Part shown: positions 17,150 through 26,184 of the stretch, in pieces
How the letters are laid out: each line of letters begins with the position of its first letter
Numbering within the stretch: the stretch's first letter is position 1
Assembly: GCF_039534165.1 (NCBI RefSeq)
Contig: NZ_BAAAUX010000003.1
Coordinates: 62,001-126,000 of the forward strand
Length of the DNA stretch: 64,000 bases
Reading direction: 5' to 3'
Source of the DNA: Saccharopolyspora_D taberi
GTDB lineage: Bacteria; Actinomycetota; Actinomycetes; Mycobacteriales; Pseudonocardiaceae
Position numbers and translations under genes: made by a program
Notes under the pieces: model-generated
Told to the model about the DNA's origin: nothing
The model's database searches: none
Seen by the model: the letters and a program-made list of their open reading frames with translations, nothing else

Positions 17150-17760
17150 CGCTGGACCGGCTCCTGCTCTGGCGGCACGGCGAGACCGAGTACAACGCGT
17201 CGGGGCGGCTCCAGGGCCACCTCGACACCGCGCTGACCGAGACCGGCCGGACCCAGGCCGCGGCGGCAGCCCCGGTGGTCGCCGGGTTCCAGCCGGAGGT
17301 CGTGCTCAGCTCGGACCTGAACCGGGCCAGGTCGACGGCGGCGGCGTTCACCGAGGTCAGCGGCATGGAGCCGCGGCTGGACAAGCGGCTGCGCGAGACG
17401 CACCTGGGGGAGTGGCAGGGCCTGAGCGGAGCCGAGGTCGAGCACGGCTGGCCGGGCGCGATGAGCACCTGGCGGGCCACCCCGACCTGGGCTCCGCCGG
17501 GCGGCGAGTCCCGCGTCGAGGTCGCCGAGCGCGCCTCCGAAGTCGTCGACGAACTCGACCTCACCCACAGCGGCACCGCGCTGCTGTGCGCCCACGGCGG
17601 GCTGATCACCGGGCTGACCGCGAAGCTGCTGGGCCTCCCGCTGGAGTTGTGGCCGGGTCTGGGCGGCATCGCCAACTGCCACTGGGTGTTCCTCGCCCGC
17701 CGCAGCAGCAACGACCACCGCTGGCGCCTGGTCACGTACAACGGCGGCGTCCCAGGATGA
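17146..17760 (+). CDS. histidine phosphatase superfamily protein (phosphoglycerate mutase-like)
   Basis: 204 residues. The phospho-histidine motif LLWRHGETEYN is at about 7-17, and the second catalytic histidine is in LLCAHGGLITGL near 148. In Mycobacterium the gene at this exact position encodes glucosyl-3-phosphoglycerate phosphatase (GpgP), so a role in methylglucose lipopolysaccharide precursor metabolism is possible but inferred from synteny alone. The GTG at 17146 overlaps the rsfS stop. Confidence 0.85.
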   Translation: MTLDRLLLWRHGETEYNASGRLQGHLDTALTETGRTQAAAAAPVVAGFQPEVVLSSDLNRARSTAAAFTEVSGMEPRLDKRLRETHLGEWQGLSGAEVEHGWPGAMSTWRATPTWAPPGGESRVEVAERASEVVDELDLTHSGTALLCAHGGLITGLTAKLLGLPLELWPGLGGIANCHWVFLARRSSNDHRWRLVTYNGGVPG

Positions 17761-17800
17761 CCCTCCGGGCGTGCGCCGCGCCTGCGATTAGGGTTGGCGC

Positions 17801-18658
17801 GTGTCCATCGCAGTCGTCACCGACTCCACGGCCTACTTGCCGGAAGGCTTCGCCGAGCGCTACGGGGTCCGCAGTGTCGGCCTGCACGTCAGCGTGGACG
17901 GCGCAGCCGCGGTCGGTGAGGCGGACTTCGGCCCAGGGGAGCTGGCTCGCGCCTTCGACCGCAAGCACCGGGTGACGACCTCGGGAGCGACACCCGCGGA
18001 GCTGGCGAGGGCGTACCGGGCGGCGTTGGACGGCGGCGCGGAAGGCGTGGTCTCGATCCACCTGTCGCGACGCCTCTCGGGAACGTGGGACGCCGCCCGG
18101 CTCGCGGCCCGCGACGTCGATCCGCAGCGGGTGCGCGTGGTCGACTCCAGATCCACCGCGATGGGCCTGGGTTTCTCGGTGCTGGCGGCTGCGGCGACCG
18201 CGGAGACGGGAGCGGATCTTTCCGCTGTGGAAAGCAAAGCCGCGCTGACGGCCGAGCGCACCACCACCCTGTTCTCCGTGCAGACGCTGGAATATCTGCG
18301 CCGTGGCGGGCGGATCGGCACGGCCACGGCCGTTCTTGGCACCGCGCTGGCGATAAAGCCGCTGCTGCACGTCCACGAAGGCCGGATCGACGCCCTGGAG
18401 AAGGTCCGCACGACGTCCCGCGCGATGACCCGGCTGCTGGAGGTCTCGCTGCGAGCGGCGGGTTCGGGCCCGGTCGCGATCGCGGTGCACCACCTGGCCG
18501 CGCCCGAGCGGGCGGAGCAACTCGGCGCACGGCTTCGGGACCGCCTCCCGCACGCGGAGTGCGTCGTGTCCGAAGTCGGTGCCGTGATCGGCGCGCACAT
18601 CGGGCCCGGAGCAGTGGGCGTGGTCGTCCTCCCAGGCGGCTGGAAGCCCTCGAACTGA
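17801..18658 (+). CDS. DegV family fatty-acid-binding protein
   Basis: 285 residues. The DegV opening VVTDSTAYLPEG (about 5-16), TTSGATPAELARAY, and SVQTLEYLRRGGRIG (about 161-175) are conserved. Family members bind a fatty acid in a deep cleft and, in Firmicutes, act as FakB subunits of fatty acid kinase. The partner in actinobacteria is unclear. The GTG start lies 6 bases after TAGGGT (17789-17794), again without an SD. A hairpin follows the stop. Confidence 0.92.
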   Translation: MSIAVVTDSTAYLPEGFAERYGVRSVGLHVSVDGAAAVGEADFGPGELARAFDRKHRVTTSGATPAELARAYRAALDGGAEGVVSIHLSRRLSGTWDAARLAARDVDPQRVRVVDSRSTAMGLGFSVLAAAATAETGADLSAVESKAALTAERTTTLFSVQTLEYLRRGGRIGTATAVLGTALAIKPLLHVHEGRIDALEKVRTTSRAMTRLLEVSLRAAGSGPVAIAVHHLAAPERAEQLGARLRDRLPHAECVVSEVGAVIGAHIGPGAVGVVVLPGGWKPSN

Positions 18659-18686
18659 CACGCCCGGTCTGGCACCCGGGCGCGTG
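18659..18686 (+). terminator. hairpin after the DegV gene
   Basis: CACGCCCGG (18659-18667) pairs with CCGGGCGCGTG up to 18686, with a two-base bulge. No T tract follows, so its strength is uncertain. Confidence 0.4.
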
Positions 18687-18753
18687 ACCGACTCGCCCTG
18701 CAGCCTCGAACCGACACGTCCGGACGGCTCGCTTCGCTGGTTCCGGTGAGGAG

Positions 18754-18781
18754 TTATCCACAGGGACCTGGTTTGTCCACA
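18754..18781. promoter_or_regulatory. pair of DnaA-box sequences upstream of comEA
   Basis: TTATCCACA (18754-18762) matches the classic DnaA box, and TTGTCCACA (18773-18781) matches the version preferred by high-GC actinobacteria. They are direct repeats 19 bases apart (start to start), each followed by GG. They lie 54 bases before the comEA start. Confidence 0.55.
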
Positions 18782-18834
18782 GGTTCGGATTTTGGGTCTG
18801 TGCGGGGGTTTTCCGGCGCTCTACCGTCGGATTC

Positions 18835-19629
18835 ATGTCGATCTTCTCACTTTTCCGCGCAACGTCCGACCCGGCAGACGAACCGACCGGCCCGCAGCAG
18901 CGGCTGGATTCGCTGCGAATGAGCGCGAGCCGGGACTCCGCCGAGGAACGTGCGGGGCCGGGCTACTCGGTGTCGCCGCCGACCCGCCGCAAACCGATGC
19001 ACCGCATGGCGCGCCGCTGGCTGCCGCCATCGTGGCTGGAGTCCAGAGTGGACCCCGGTCGTGCCGGGCTGATCGCGCTCAGCGTGGCTGCCCTGGTGCT
19101 GCTCGGCGTCGTCGGCCTCACCGCATGGACCTCGCGGCCCGAGGCCGAACCCGTGCCGCAACCACCGGTCGCACCACCGGTCCTGTCGCCCACCTCCAGC
19201 TCCCCACCCGCGGAACTGGTGGTGAGCGTGGTCGGACGCGTCTCCCGGCCAGGGCTGGTCACGGTCCGCCCAGGCGACCGCGTCGCCGATGCGCTGGAGC
19301 AGGCCGGTGGAACCGAACCGGATGTCGACATCACCGCGCTCAACCTGGCGCGACGTCTCGCCGACGGGGAGCAGCTTTACGTCGGCGTGCCCGTGCCACC
19401 TGGCCAGCCCGGGAACTCGTCCGCAGGCCCGGCGGACAAAAGGCTCGATCTCAACACAGCGACAGAGGAGCAGCTCGATGAACTACCAGGCGTCGGCGAA
19501 GTCACGGCACAGCGAATCGTGCAGTGGCGCACGGAAAACGGCCGCTTCAACTCGGTGGACCAGCTCCGGGAGGTGGGTGGGATCGGTGACACGCGGTTCT
19601 CCCGGCTCCGCGACTTGGTCCGGACGTGA
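18835..19629 (+). CDS. comEA: ComEA family DNA-binding competence protein
   Basis: 264 residues. A charged cytoplasmic N terminus is followed by one membrane anchor (about 77-98), a Pro-rich linker, an SLBB domain (VVSVVGRVSRPGLVTVRPGDRV) and two helix-hairpin-helix motifs at the C terminus (LDLNTATEEQLDELPGVG and the segment ending LREVGGIG). ComEA holds incoming DNA outside the membrane. The ATG is 7 bases after TACCGT (18822-18827) with no clear SD. It overlaps comEC by four bases. Natural competence has rarely been shown in this group, so the physiological role is open. Confidence 0.93.
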   Translation: MSIFSLFRATSDPADEPTGPQQRLDSLRMSASRDSAEERAGPGYSVSPPTRRKPMHRMARRWLPPSWLESRVDPGRAGLIALSVAALVLLGVVGLTAWTSRPEAEPVPQPPVAPPVLSPTSSSPPAELVVSVVGRVSRPGLVTVRPGDRVADALEQAGGTEPDVDITALNLARRLADGEQLYVGVPVPPGQPGNSSAGPADKRLDLNTATEEQLDELPGVGEVTAQRIVQWRTENGRFNSVDQLREVGGIGDTRFSRLRDLVRT

Positions 19630-22001
19630 ACAGCACCGCGGCGGACTCCCCGCAGCGGCGTCTCCTCGACCTGCGACTGGTCCCGGCAGCGCTGTCGGTG
19701 TGGGCGACGACCTTGGTCGGTCTGTACGCGGGGTGGCTGCCGACCGCGATCGTGGCCGCCGCAGTGGTGCTGCTGACCCCGGTGGTGGCGTTGGCCGGCC
19801 GATCGAGCCGGTGGGTTCGAGGAGTCCTCGCGGTCCTGATCCTCACCGGTGTCGCGGCTGCCGGGGTGTCCCTCCGCATGCACCAGATCGAGCGGCACCC
19901 CCTGCGGAGTGCGTCCGAACACGGCGAGCGCGCCACGGTTCAAGCGGTCATCGAAGACTCGCCGACCCCTGTGCAGGGCGCGTCCTACGGGGACCGGCGA
20001 GCGCAGGACAGAGCGTTCGTCCGTGCCAAGCTCCGGGTCGCCGAGGTCTCGAAGCACCGCATGCGCACGGGCGGATCGGTGGTGCTGCTGGTCCCCGCGC
20101 AGGGCTGGCAGGAGCTGGACGCCGGCCAGGAGGTCACCGCTCGCGGCAAGCTTGCGCCCCCGCGGCCGGGCGAGACGACGGTCGCGGTGTTTCGAGTCTT
20201 CGGACCTCCGGAAGCGGTGGCCGCCGCACCGGAATGGCAACGGCTTGCCGAGGACTTGCGCGACGGTCTCCGACGCGCGTCGAACGACGTACTCGACCCG
20301 GCCGCAGCGGGACTGCTGCCTGGGCTCGTCGTCGGCGACACCGATGCCCTCCCGCCCGAAGTCATGCAGAACTTCAACGACGCCGGACTTTCACACCTGG
20401 TCGCGGTATCAGGCGCGAACCTGGCGATCGTGTGCGGTGCGGTTCTCCTGCTGCTGCACGCGTTGGGCCTGGGACCGGTCCTGTCAGCGATCGGTGGCGG
20501 GCTCGCGATGGTCGGCTTCGTCGTGCTCGCGGGCCCGGAGCCGAGCGTCCTGCGCGCGGCGGTGATGGGAACCATCGCCCTGCTCGCGCTGATCCTCGGC
20601 CGGGAGCGTTCCGCGCTACCGGCGCTGGCCGCCAGCGTGATCGTCCTGCTGCTGGTCGCACCCGAGCTGGCGAGCACGGTCGGCTTCGCATTGTCGGTGG
20701 CGGCGACTGCGGGCCTGGTGCTGCTCGCCCCGCTGTGGTCGGCGGCGTTGCACGCCAGGGGAGTCCCGGTGGGCATCGCCGAGGCGGTGGCGGTTCCGGC
20801 GGCGGCCCACCTGACAACGGCACCTCTGGTCGCGGCGATCTCCGGCGAGGTCAGCGCGGTCGCGGTGGTCGCCAACCTGCTGGCCGGGCCGGTCATCGCA
20901 CCCGCGACCGTGCTGGGAGTGGTGGCGACGATCTGCGCACCGCTGTCGTCGTGGCTGGCGGATGCGGCTGTGTGGCTCGCGGGACCGGAACTCCGGTGGA
21001 CCATCGCGGTGGCCGAACACGCCGCGGCGGTGCCCGGTGCGGTGTTCGCGTGGCCATCGGGCAGCGCTGGTGGTCTGCTGCTGGCGGGCGTGGCTCTGGC
21101 GGTGCTGGTTCTCCTGCGCCACAAGAGAATTCGCTGGACCGCAGCTGCGCTGGTGCTGGTCGTCGGAGTGGTGCTGGTTCCGGTCCGGGTGCTCGATCCT
21201 GCCTGGCCCGCGAGGGGCTGGAGCATGATCGCCTGCGACGTGGGTCAGGGCGACGGGCTGGTGCTCGCGACCGGCCGCCCCTCCGAAGCGGTGGTGGTCG
21301 ACACCGGGCCGGACCCGACGCTGAGCGCGGAATGCCTGCGGCGACTGGGAATCCGGCGCGTGCCGCTGCTGGTTCTGACCCACCTGCACGCCGATCACGT
21401 GAGTGGCCTCCGTGCCGTTCTCGTGCACAGCGCGGTCGGTGCGGTCGCGATGGGCGGCCTGCGCGAGCCCGCGTGGGCGATGACCGACATCCTCCGCGAC
21501 ACGCGGAGCCTCGGTGTTCCGGTCATCGAGCTCGCGGCCGGCCAGCAGGCGCGGTGGCCCGCGCTGGTTCTGGATGTCCTTGGACCGCGCGGAGAACTGG
21601 CCCGAACACGCTCGGCCGACGACGCCAACGACGCGTCGATCGTGCTGCGCGCGACCACCCCGGCCGGCCGGATCCTGCTCACCGGTGACATCGAGCTGTC
21701 CGGGCAGTCCCAGCTGCTCGGCTCGGGAACGGATCTCCGCGCCGACGTGCTCAAGATCCCGCACCACGGCTCGCGCTACACGACACCGCGCTTCCTGGCA
21801 GCGGTGCGCCCCCGGCTCGCGTTGATCAGCGTCGGCGCGGGCAACAGCTACGGACACCCGAGCCCGCTGATCCTCAGCGCGCTTGCCCAGACGGGTGCGG
21901 CGGTCGCACGCACCGACGAGAAAGGAGACATAGCCGTACTGCCGGGGCCGAACGGTCCACGGCTCGTGACCCGTGGGGATCCGCTCCGCCCCAAGCGATA
22001 G
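19626..22001 (+). CDS. comEC: ComEC/Rec2 family DNA uptake channel
   Basis: 791 residues. An N-terminal membrane part with an OB-like domain is followed by the competence domain (LPGLVVGDTDALPPE near 229, then HLVAVSGANLAIV). The C-terminal metallo-beta-lactamase-like domain has DVGQGDG and the metal motif THLHADHVSG (about 582-591). Its length and domain order are those of full ComEC. The GTG at 19626 overlaps the comEA stop as GTGA, so the pair is coupled. Confidence 0.95.
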   Translation: MNSTAADSPQRRLLDLRLVPAALSVWATTLVGLYAGWLPTAIVAAAVVLLTPVVALAGRSSRWVRGVLAVLILTGVAAAGVSLRMHQIERHPLRSASEHGERATVQAVIEDSPTPVQGASYGDRRAQDRAFVRAKLRVAEVSKHRMRTGGSVVLLVPAQGWQELDAGQEVTARGKLAPPRPGETTVAVFRVFGPPEAVAAAPEWQRLAEDLRDGLRRASNDVLDPAAAGLLPGLVVGDTDALPPEVMQNFNDAGLSHLVAVSGANLAIVCGAVLLLLHALGLGPVLSAIGGGLAMVGFVVLAGPEPSVLRAAVMGTIALLALILGRERSALPALAASVIVLLLVAPELASTVGFALSVAATAGLVLLAPLWSAALHARGVPVGIAEAVAVPAAAHLTTAPLVAAISGEVSAVAVVANLLAGPVIAPATVLGVVATICAPLSSWLADAAVWLAGPELRWTIAVAEHAAAVPGAVFAWPSGSAGGLLLAGVALAVLVLLRHKRIRWTAAALVLVVGVVLVPVRVLDPAWPARGWSMIACDVGQGDGLVLATGRPSEAVVVDTGPDPTLSAECLRRLGIRRVPLLVLTHLHADHVSGLRAVLVHSAVGAVAMGGLREPAWAMTDILRDTRSLGVPVIELAAGQQARWPALVLDVLGPRGELARTRSADDANDASIVLRATTPAGRILLTGDIELSGQSQLLGSGTDLRADVLKIPHHGSRYTTPRFLAAVRPRLALISVGAGNSYGHPSPLILSALAQTGAAVARTDEKGDIAVLPGPNGPRLVTRGDPLRPKR

Positions 22002-22058
22002 CAACTCGCTCTGCTCAGAACATCAAGCAGGAGGCCAACATGTCACCAAGATGAACGC

Positions 22059-22100
22059 GCTGTTGCGGCCCGGACGACGAAGGGCCCGGACCGCAACAGC
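22059..22100. terminator. hairpin between comEC and thrC
   Basis: GCTGTTGCGG (22059-22068) and CCGCAACAGC (22091-22100) form a perfect 10-base stem with a GC-rich loop. It lies between the convergent stops of comEC and thrC and could serve both. The rest of the 140-base gap is empty. Confidence 0.6.
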
Positions 22101-22141
22101 ATCGCTTCGCGACTCCCGGCGCATTACCGGGAACCAGGTCG

Positions 22142-23410
22142 TCAGAGGCCGAGCGCCGCGTTGACCGCGTCGGTGCTCGGAGCGACGGTCGCCTTCGGGC
22201 CGACCCGGTCCTGCACCGCGTCGAGCGTCTTCAGGCCGTCACCCGTGATCAGCAGGACCGTCTCCTGATCGGGGTCGATCTTGCCGGCCTCGATGAGCTT
22301 CTTCGCCGTCGCGACGGTCACGCCGCCCGCGGTCTCGGCGAAGATGCCTTCGGTGCGGGCCAGCAGCTGGATGCCTTCGATGACCTCTTCGTCGGTGACG
22401 TCCTCGATCGCACCGCCGGTGCGGCGCACGACGTCGAGCACGTACGGGCCGTCGGCCGGGGCGCCGATCGCCAGCGACCGCGCGATGGTGTCCGGGCGGA
22501 CCGGCTGCACCACGTCGTGGTCCTGCTTGAACGCGCTCGCGACCGGGGAGCAGCCGGTGGCCTGCGCGCCGAAGATGCGGACCGGGCTCTCCTCGACGAG
22601 ACCGACCTGGGCCAGCTCGCGGAAGCCCTTGTCGACCTTGGTCAGCTGGGAGCCGGAGGCGATCGGGACCACGATCTGCTCCGGGATCCGCCAGCCGAGC
22701 TGTTCGGCGACCTCGAAGGCCAGCGTCTTGGAGCCCTCCGAGTAGTACGGCCGGACGTTGACGTTGACGAACGCCCAGTCCTCGTGCTCGGCGGCCAGCT
22801 CGGTGGCGAGCCGGTTGACGTCGTCGTAGTTGCCGTCCACCGCGAGCAGCGAGCCGTCGTAGACGGCGCTCATCAGGATCTTGGCGCGCTCGAGCGTGGA
22901 CGGGACCAGGACCACCGAGTCCCAGCCCGCGCGGGCCGCGGCAGCGGCGACGGCGTTGGCGAGGTTGCCGGTGGAGGGGCAGGCGAGGACCTTGAAGCCG
23001 AACTCGCGGGCGGCGGCCAGGGCCACCGCGACCACGCGGTCCTTGAACGAGTGGGTGGGGTTGCCGGTGTCGTCCTTGACCCAGATCCGCTTGACGCCGA
23101 GCGCCTTGGCGAGCCGGTCAGCACGCACCAGCCGGGTACAGCCCGGTTCGGTGTTCGGGTGCTCCTCCACATTGGACGGAACCGGGAGCAGCTGCTTGTA
23201 CCGCCAGATCGACCGCGGCCCGGCTTCGATGTCCTCGCGGCGGATGCGGCCGAAGTCGTAGGCGACCTCAAGCGGGGAGAAGTCCTCGAGGGAGACGAAC
23301 TCCGGAGCCAGCGGCTGCCGGTGACCCTCTTCCTTGGACACCAGTTCGACGGCGTTGCCGAGATCGAAGGTCTTCTTCGCGCCGGTCTGGACATGGGCGG
23401 CAGCGGTCAT
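22142..23410 (-). CDS. thrC: threonine synthase
   Basis: 422 residues. This PLP enzyme converts O-phosphohomoserine to threonine. The PLP lysine is in NPTHSFKDRV (about residue 123), with CPSTGNLANAVAAAAA (about 144-159) forming the phosphate-binding loop. ASGSQL and LITGDGLKT are also conserved. The length is typical of the actinobacterial form. The SD GAAAGGA (23424-23418 on the minus strand) lies directly behind a SAM-I riboswitch, so translation is likely under SAM control. Confidence 0.95.
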   Translation of the reverse strand: MTAAAHVQTGAKKTFDLGNAVELVSKEEGHRQPLAPEFVSLEDFSPLEVAYDFGRIRREDIEAGPRSIWRYKQLLPVPSNVEEHPNTEPGCTRLVRADRLAKALGVKRIWVKDDTGNPTHSFKDRVVAVALAAAREFGFKVLACPSTGNLANAVAAAAARAGWDSVVLVPSTLERAKILMSAVYDGSLLAVDGNYDDVNRLATELAAEHEDWAFVNVNVRPYYSEGSKTLAFEVAEQLGWRIPEQIVVPIASGSQLTKVDKGFRELAQVGLVEESPVRIFGAQATGCSPVASAFKQDHDVVQPVRPDTIARSLAIGAPADGPYVLDVVRRTGGAIEDVTDEEVIEGIQLLARTEGIFAETAGGVTVATAKKLIEAGKIDPDQETVLLITGDGLKTLDAVQDRVGPKATVAPSTDAVNAALGL

Positions 23411-23424
23411 CGCGAGGTCCTTTC

Positions 23425-23550
23425 CTCATCTGTCCCGCGGACGGGTCGGAATTGGCACCTTTTTCGTCGGCGGCCTCGCGCTTCGCACACGATTCGCCGA
23501 GATGGTTGCCGGGGCTTCAACGGGCCGTTCCCTCTACCCCTCTGGATGAG
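23425..23550 (-). promoter_or_regulatory. SAM-I (S-box) riboswitch controlling thrC
   Basis: On the minus strand CTCATC (23550-23545) pairs with GATGAG (23430-23425) as stem P1. Between them are the S-box core elements: GAGGGGTAGAGGGA, then AAGCCCCGGCAACC (23517-23504) and GGTGCCAATTCC (23459-23448), followed by a short P4 hairpin. There is no room for a terminator before the start codon. The SD follows P1 directly, which suggests control of translation initiation. Confidence 0.9.
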
Positions 23551-23648
23551 CTATTCGGTTGTGGCGGTGACGTTACGGGACCGCGTCAGCATCTGGCCAG
23601 GGCGATCCAGCATCCGGGACGGTCGGCGGGGCGTGGGACGATCCCCCT

Positions 23649-24632
23649 ATGAGCGCACCGGCAGTGGTCCCCGACTCGCTGTACCTCATCCTCGGCGAGG
23701 AAGAACTGCTGGTCGACCGAGCTTTGTGGGCCGCGGTGGGAGCGGCCAGGGCGGCCGATCCGGAGACCGAGCTGCGCCGGGTGAAGGTGAGCGAACTCAC
23801 CCCTCCCGAGCTCGACGAAATGCTCAGTCCGTCGTTGTTCGCAGAGGTCCGCGTGGTCGCTCTGGAGGGGGCGCAGGAGGCGGGCAAGGAGATCGCCGAG
23901 GCGGTCCTGGCGCATGCCCGCCAGCCGGCCGAGGGAGTCATCCTCGTGGTCGTCCACTCCGGTGGCGGCCGGGGGAAGAACGCCAAGGAACTGCCCAACG
24001 CGCTCCGCAAGCTCGGAGCCAGGGTGACCGAGTGCAACAAGATCACCAAGTCCGCGGAGCGGGAGTCCTTCGTCCGCGACGAGGTGCGGCGCGCCGGTGG
24101 CAAGATCGATCCGGCCGGGGTGAGCGCGCTGATCGAGACCGTCGGTTCCGACCTCCGGGAGCTGTCGTCGGCTGCCTCGCAGCTGGTGGCCGACACCGGC
24201 GGCAAGGTCGATGACGCCGCGGTCCGGCGATACCACCGGGGCCGGGCCGAGGTGACCGGTTTCGCCGTCGCCGAGAAGGCGGTCACCGGCGACCGGACGG
24301 GCGCGCTCGAAGCTCTCCGCTGGGCGCTGCAGCTCGGGGTGCCGCACGTGCTGATCGCCGACGCGCTCGCCGACTCGGTCCGCACCATCGGGCGGGTGGC
24401 GTCGGTCGGCCGCAGCGACCCGTTCCGGCTGGCGGGGGAGCTGGGCATGCCCGCGTGGAAGGTCAAGAAGGCGCTGGCCCAGTCGCGCGGCTGGAACAGC
24501 GCGAGCCTCGCGGAGGCGCTGCGGACCGTCGCCGAGGTCAACGCCGGTGTGAAGGGGATCGCCGCCGACGCCGACTACGCGCTGGAGCGCGCGGTCCTGC
24601 GGCTGGTCGAGCTCCGTTCGAACCGGTCCTGA
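23649..24632 (+). CDS. holA: DNA polymerase III delta subunit
   Basis: 327 residues. The delta subunit opens the sliding clamp in the clamp loader. The N terminus LYLILGEEELLVDRAL (about 11-26) is the family opening. DLRELSSAASQLVADTGG near 176 and ALRWALQLGVPHVLIADALADSVR near 223 fit domains II and III. It normally follows comEC, and does so here, with thrC inserted between them in the other orientation. The start ATG is preceded only by a C-rich stretch, so it is probably leaderless or weakly initiated. Confidence 0.92.
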   Translation: MSAPAVVPDSLYLILGEEELLVDRALWAAVGAARAADPETELRRVKVSELTPPELDEMLSPSLFAEVRVVALEGAQEAGKEIAEAVLAHARQPAEGVILVVVHSGGGRGKNAKELPNALRKLGARVTECNKITKSAERESFVRDEVRRAGGKIDPAGVSALIETVGSDLRELSSAASQLVADTGGKVDDAAVRRYHRGRAEVTGFAVAEKAVTGDRTGALEALRWALQLGVPHVLIADALADSVRTIGRVASVGRSDPFRLAGELGMPAWKVKKALAQSRGWNSASLAEALRTVAEVNAGVKGIAADADYALERAVLRLVELRSNRS

Positions 24633-24636
24633 ACAA

Positions 24637-24677
24637 CCGAAGGGCCCCTCCTCCCGGCAGGAGAAGGGGCCCTTCGG
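24637..24677. terminator. strong bidirectional terminator between holA and rpsT
   Basis: CCGAAGGGCCCC (24637-24648) and GGGGCCCTTCGG (24666-24677) pair perfectly over 12 bases, and CTCCT/AGGAG extends the stem inside. The two genes converge here. Confidence 0.85.
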
Positions 24678-24692
24678 AAAGCCCGACCAGGC

Positions 24693-24953
24693 TCAGAGCT
24701 GGTTGGCGCGCTTGGCCAGCGCCGACTTCTTGTTGGCGGCCTGGTTGGCGTGGATGACGCCCTTGCTCGCGGCCTTGTCCAGCGCGCGGCCGGCGGCCCG
24801 CTGCAGCTCGACGGCCTTGTCCTTGTCGCCGGCGTCAGCGGCCTCGCGGAACTTGCGGATCGCGGTCTTCAGCGAGGACTTCACGGCCTTGTTGCGCTGC
24901 CGGTTCTGCTCGTTGGTCTTGATCCGCTTCATCTGGGACTTGATGTTGGCCAC
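24693..24953 (-). CDS. rpsT: 30S ribosomal protein S20
   Basis: 86 residues, lysine/arginine-rich and helical, beginning MANIKSQMKRIKTNEQNR and ending AANKKSALAKRANQL, both typical of S20, which binds the 5' domain of 16S rRNA. The start is a GTG with GAGG about 9 bases upstream. A -10-like TAAGAT lies on the minus strand at 25062-25057, giving a leader of nearly 100 bases. It is convergent with holA. Confidence 0.97.
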   Translation of the reverse strand: MANIKSQMKRIKTNEQNRQRNKAVKSSLKTAIRKFREAADAGDKDKAVELQRAAGRALDKAASKGVIHANQAANKKSALAKRANQL

Positions 24954-25168
24954 TGGTACGCCTCTTTCTCGTCTACGTGATCAGCTGTGCCGCGCTGTAG
25001 TGGCGCTGCCGGGGCAGCTTTCCTCCTGGGCGGAATGCCGCACGGCACGGTCGACCATCTTAACAGCGGGCCGGTGGCCGCCCGGTCGCGGTGGCGGTGG
25101 CGCCGTGCCCTGCGAGGGCGCTCACATTCGGCGCTTCCGGCGATGATCGCGCCATAGGCTCGGACCTC

Positions 25169-25975
25169 GTGCTCACCGCGTTGGACTGGCCCGGATTCGC
25201 AGACCTCTCCCTCGCGGGGCTCCTCTTCCTCTGCGCGGCCGCGTTCCTCGCGGGCGCGGTCGACGCGATCGTCGGCGGGGGCGGGCTGATCCAGCTCCCG
25301 GCGATGCTGCTGCTGGTCCCCGGCGGCGAGGTGATCTACTCGCTGGCCACCAGCAAGGTCGCGGCGGTCGCGGGCACGACCGCGGCGGCCCGGACCTACG
25401 CCCGGACGACCCCGATCGACTGGCGCAGCGCGCTGCCGATGGCCCTGGTCGCGCTGCTCGGTTCGCTGGGCGGCGCGGTGTTCGCCGACCTGCTCCCGTC
25501 CGGCGTGCTCAACATCGTCGTGCTCGTCGCGCTCGTGCTGGTGGGCATCTACACCTGGCGCAAGCCCGAGCTCGGCACCGACCACCAGCCTCGGTACGGC
25601 AGGCGCGGGCAGATCGCGCTGATGATCGCCGGCGGCGCGGTGATCGGGTTCTGGGACGGCATCGCCGGACCGGGCACCGGCTCGTTCCTGGTGTTCCTGC
25701 TGGTCGGGATGATCGGCTACGCCTTCGTCACCGCCTCGGCCACCGCGAAGGTGGTCAACGTCGCGACCAACGTCGGCGCCCTGGCGTTCTTCATCCCCGC
25801 GGGCAAGATCCTCTGGGGACTCGCCCTGGCCATGGCCGCCAGCAACATGGCGGGCAGCGTGGTGGGGGCGACCCTGGCGGCGCGGCGCGGGTCGGGGTTC
25901 GTGCGCCGGGTGTTCCTCACCGTCGTGGTGGGCCTGGTGGTCAGCCTGGGCTGGAAGCTGGCGCTGGGCGGGTAG
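25169..25975 (+). CDS. TSUP family permease (TauE/SafE type)
   Basis: 268 residues with about eight membrane spans in two similar halves. The signatures FLAGAVDAIVGGGGLIQLPAML (N half, written here only to mark the glycine-rich loop) and GFWDGIAGPGTGSFL (C half) are those of the TauE/SafE family, which exports sulfite, sulfonates or related organic anions. I choose the GTG at 25169, 8 bases after TAGGCT (25155-25160), over an upstream in-frame codon that would add a soluble, unrelated N terminus. The substrate is not deducible. Confidence 0.88.
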   Translation: MLTALDWPGFADLSLAGLLFLCAAAFLAGAVDAIVGGGGLIQLPAMLLLVPGGEVIYSLATSKVAAVAGTTAAARTYARTTPIDWRSALPMALVALLGSLGGAVFADLLPSGVLNIVVLVALVLVGIYTWRKPELGTDHQPRYGRRGQIALMIAGGAVIGFWDGIAGPGTGSFLVFLLVGMIGYAFVTASATAKVVNVATNVGALAFFIPAGKILWGLALAMAASNMAGSVVGATLAARRGSGFVRRVFLTVVVGLVVSLGWKLALGG

Positions 25976-26184
25976 CCCGAAAAATCTCCGAGGCGGGGGA
26001 ATGCGGGGGCCCGGGGTGTGGTTGGATATGGGTGGCCGAGTTTTGTGTTCGTGTTAGACACGCTCGCGAAAGTTGCGGGCGCGAATCTGTCCTCCTGCAA
26101 GCTGGAGAAGTTCGCCGTCTGGAATAGGCCCCGGCAGCAGCACGGTGCGGCTGCCGGTACCCGGCATCTGTTGAGGAGACAGAC

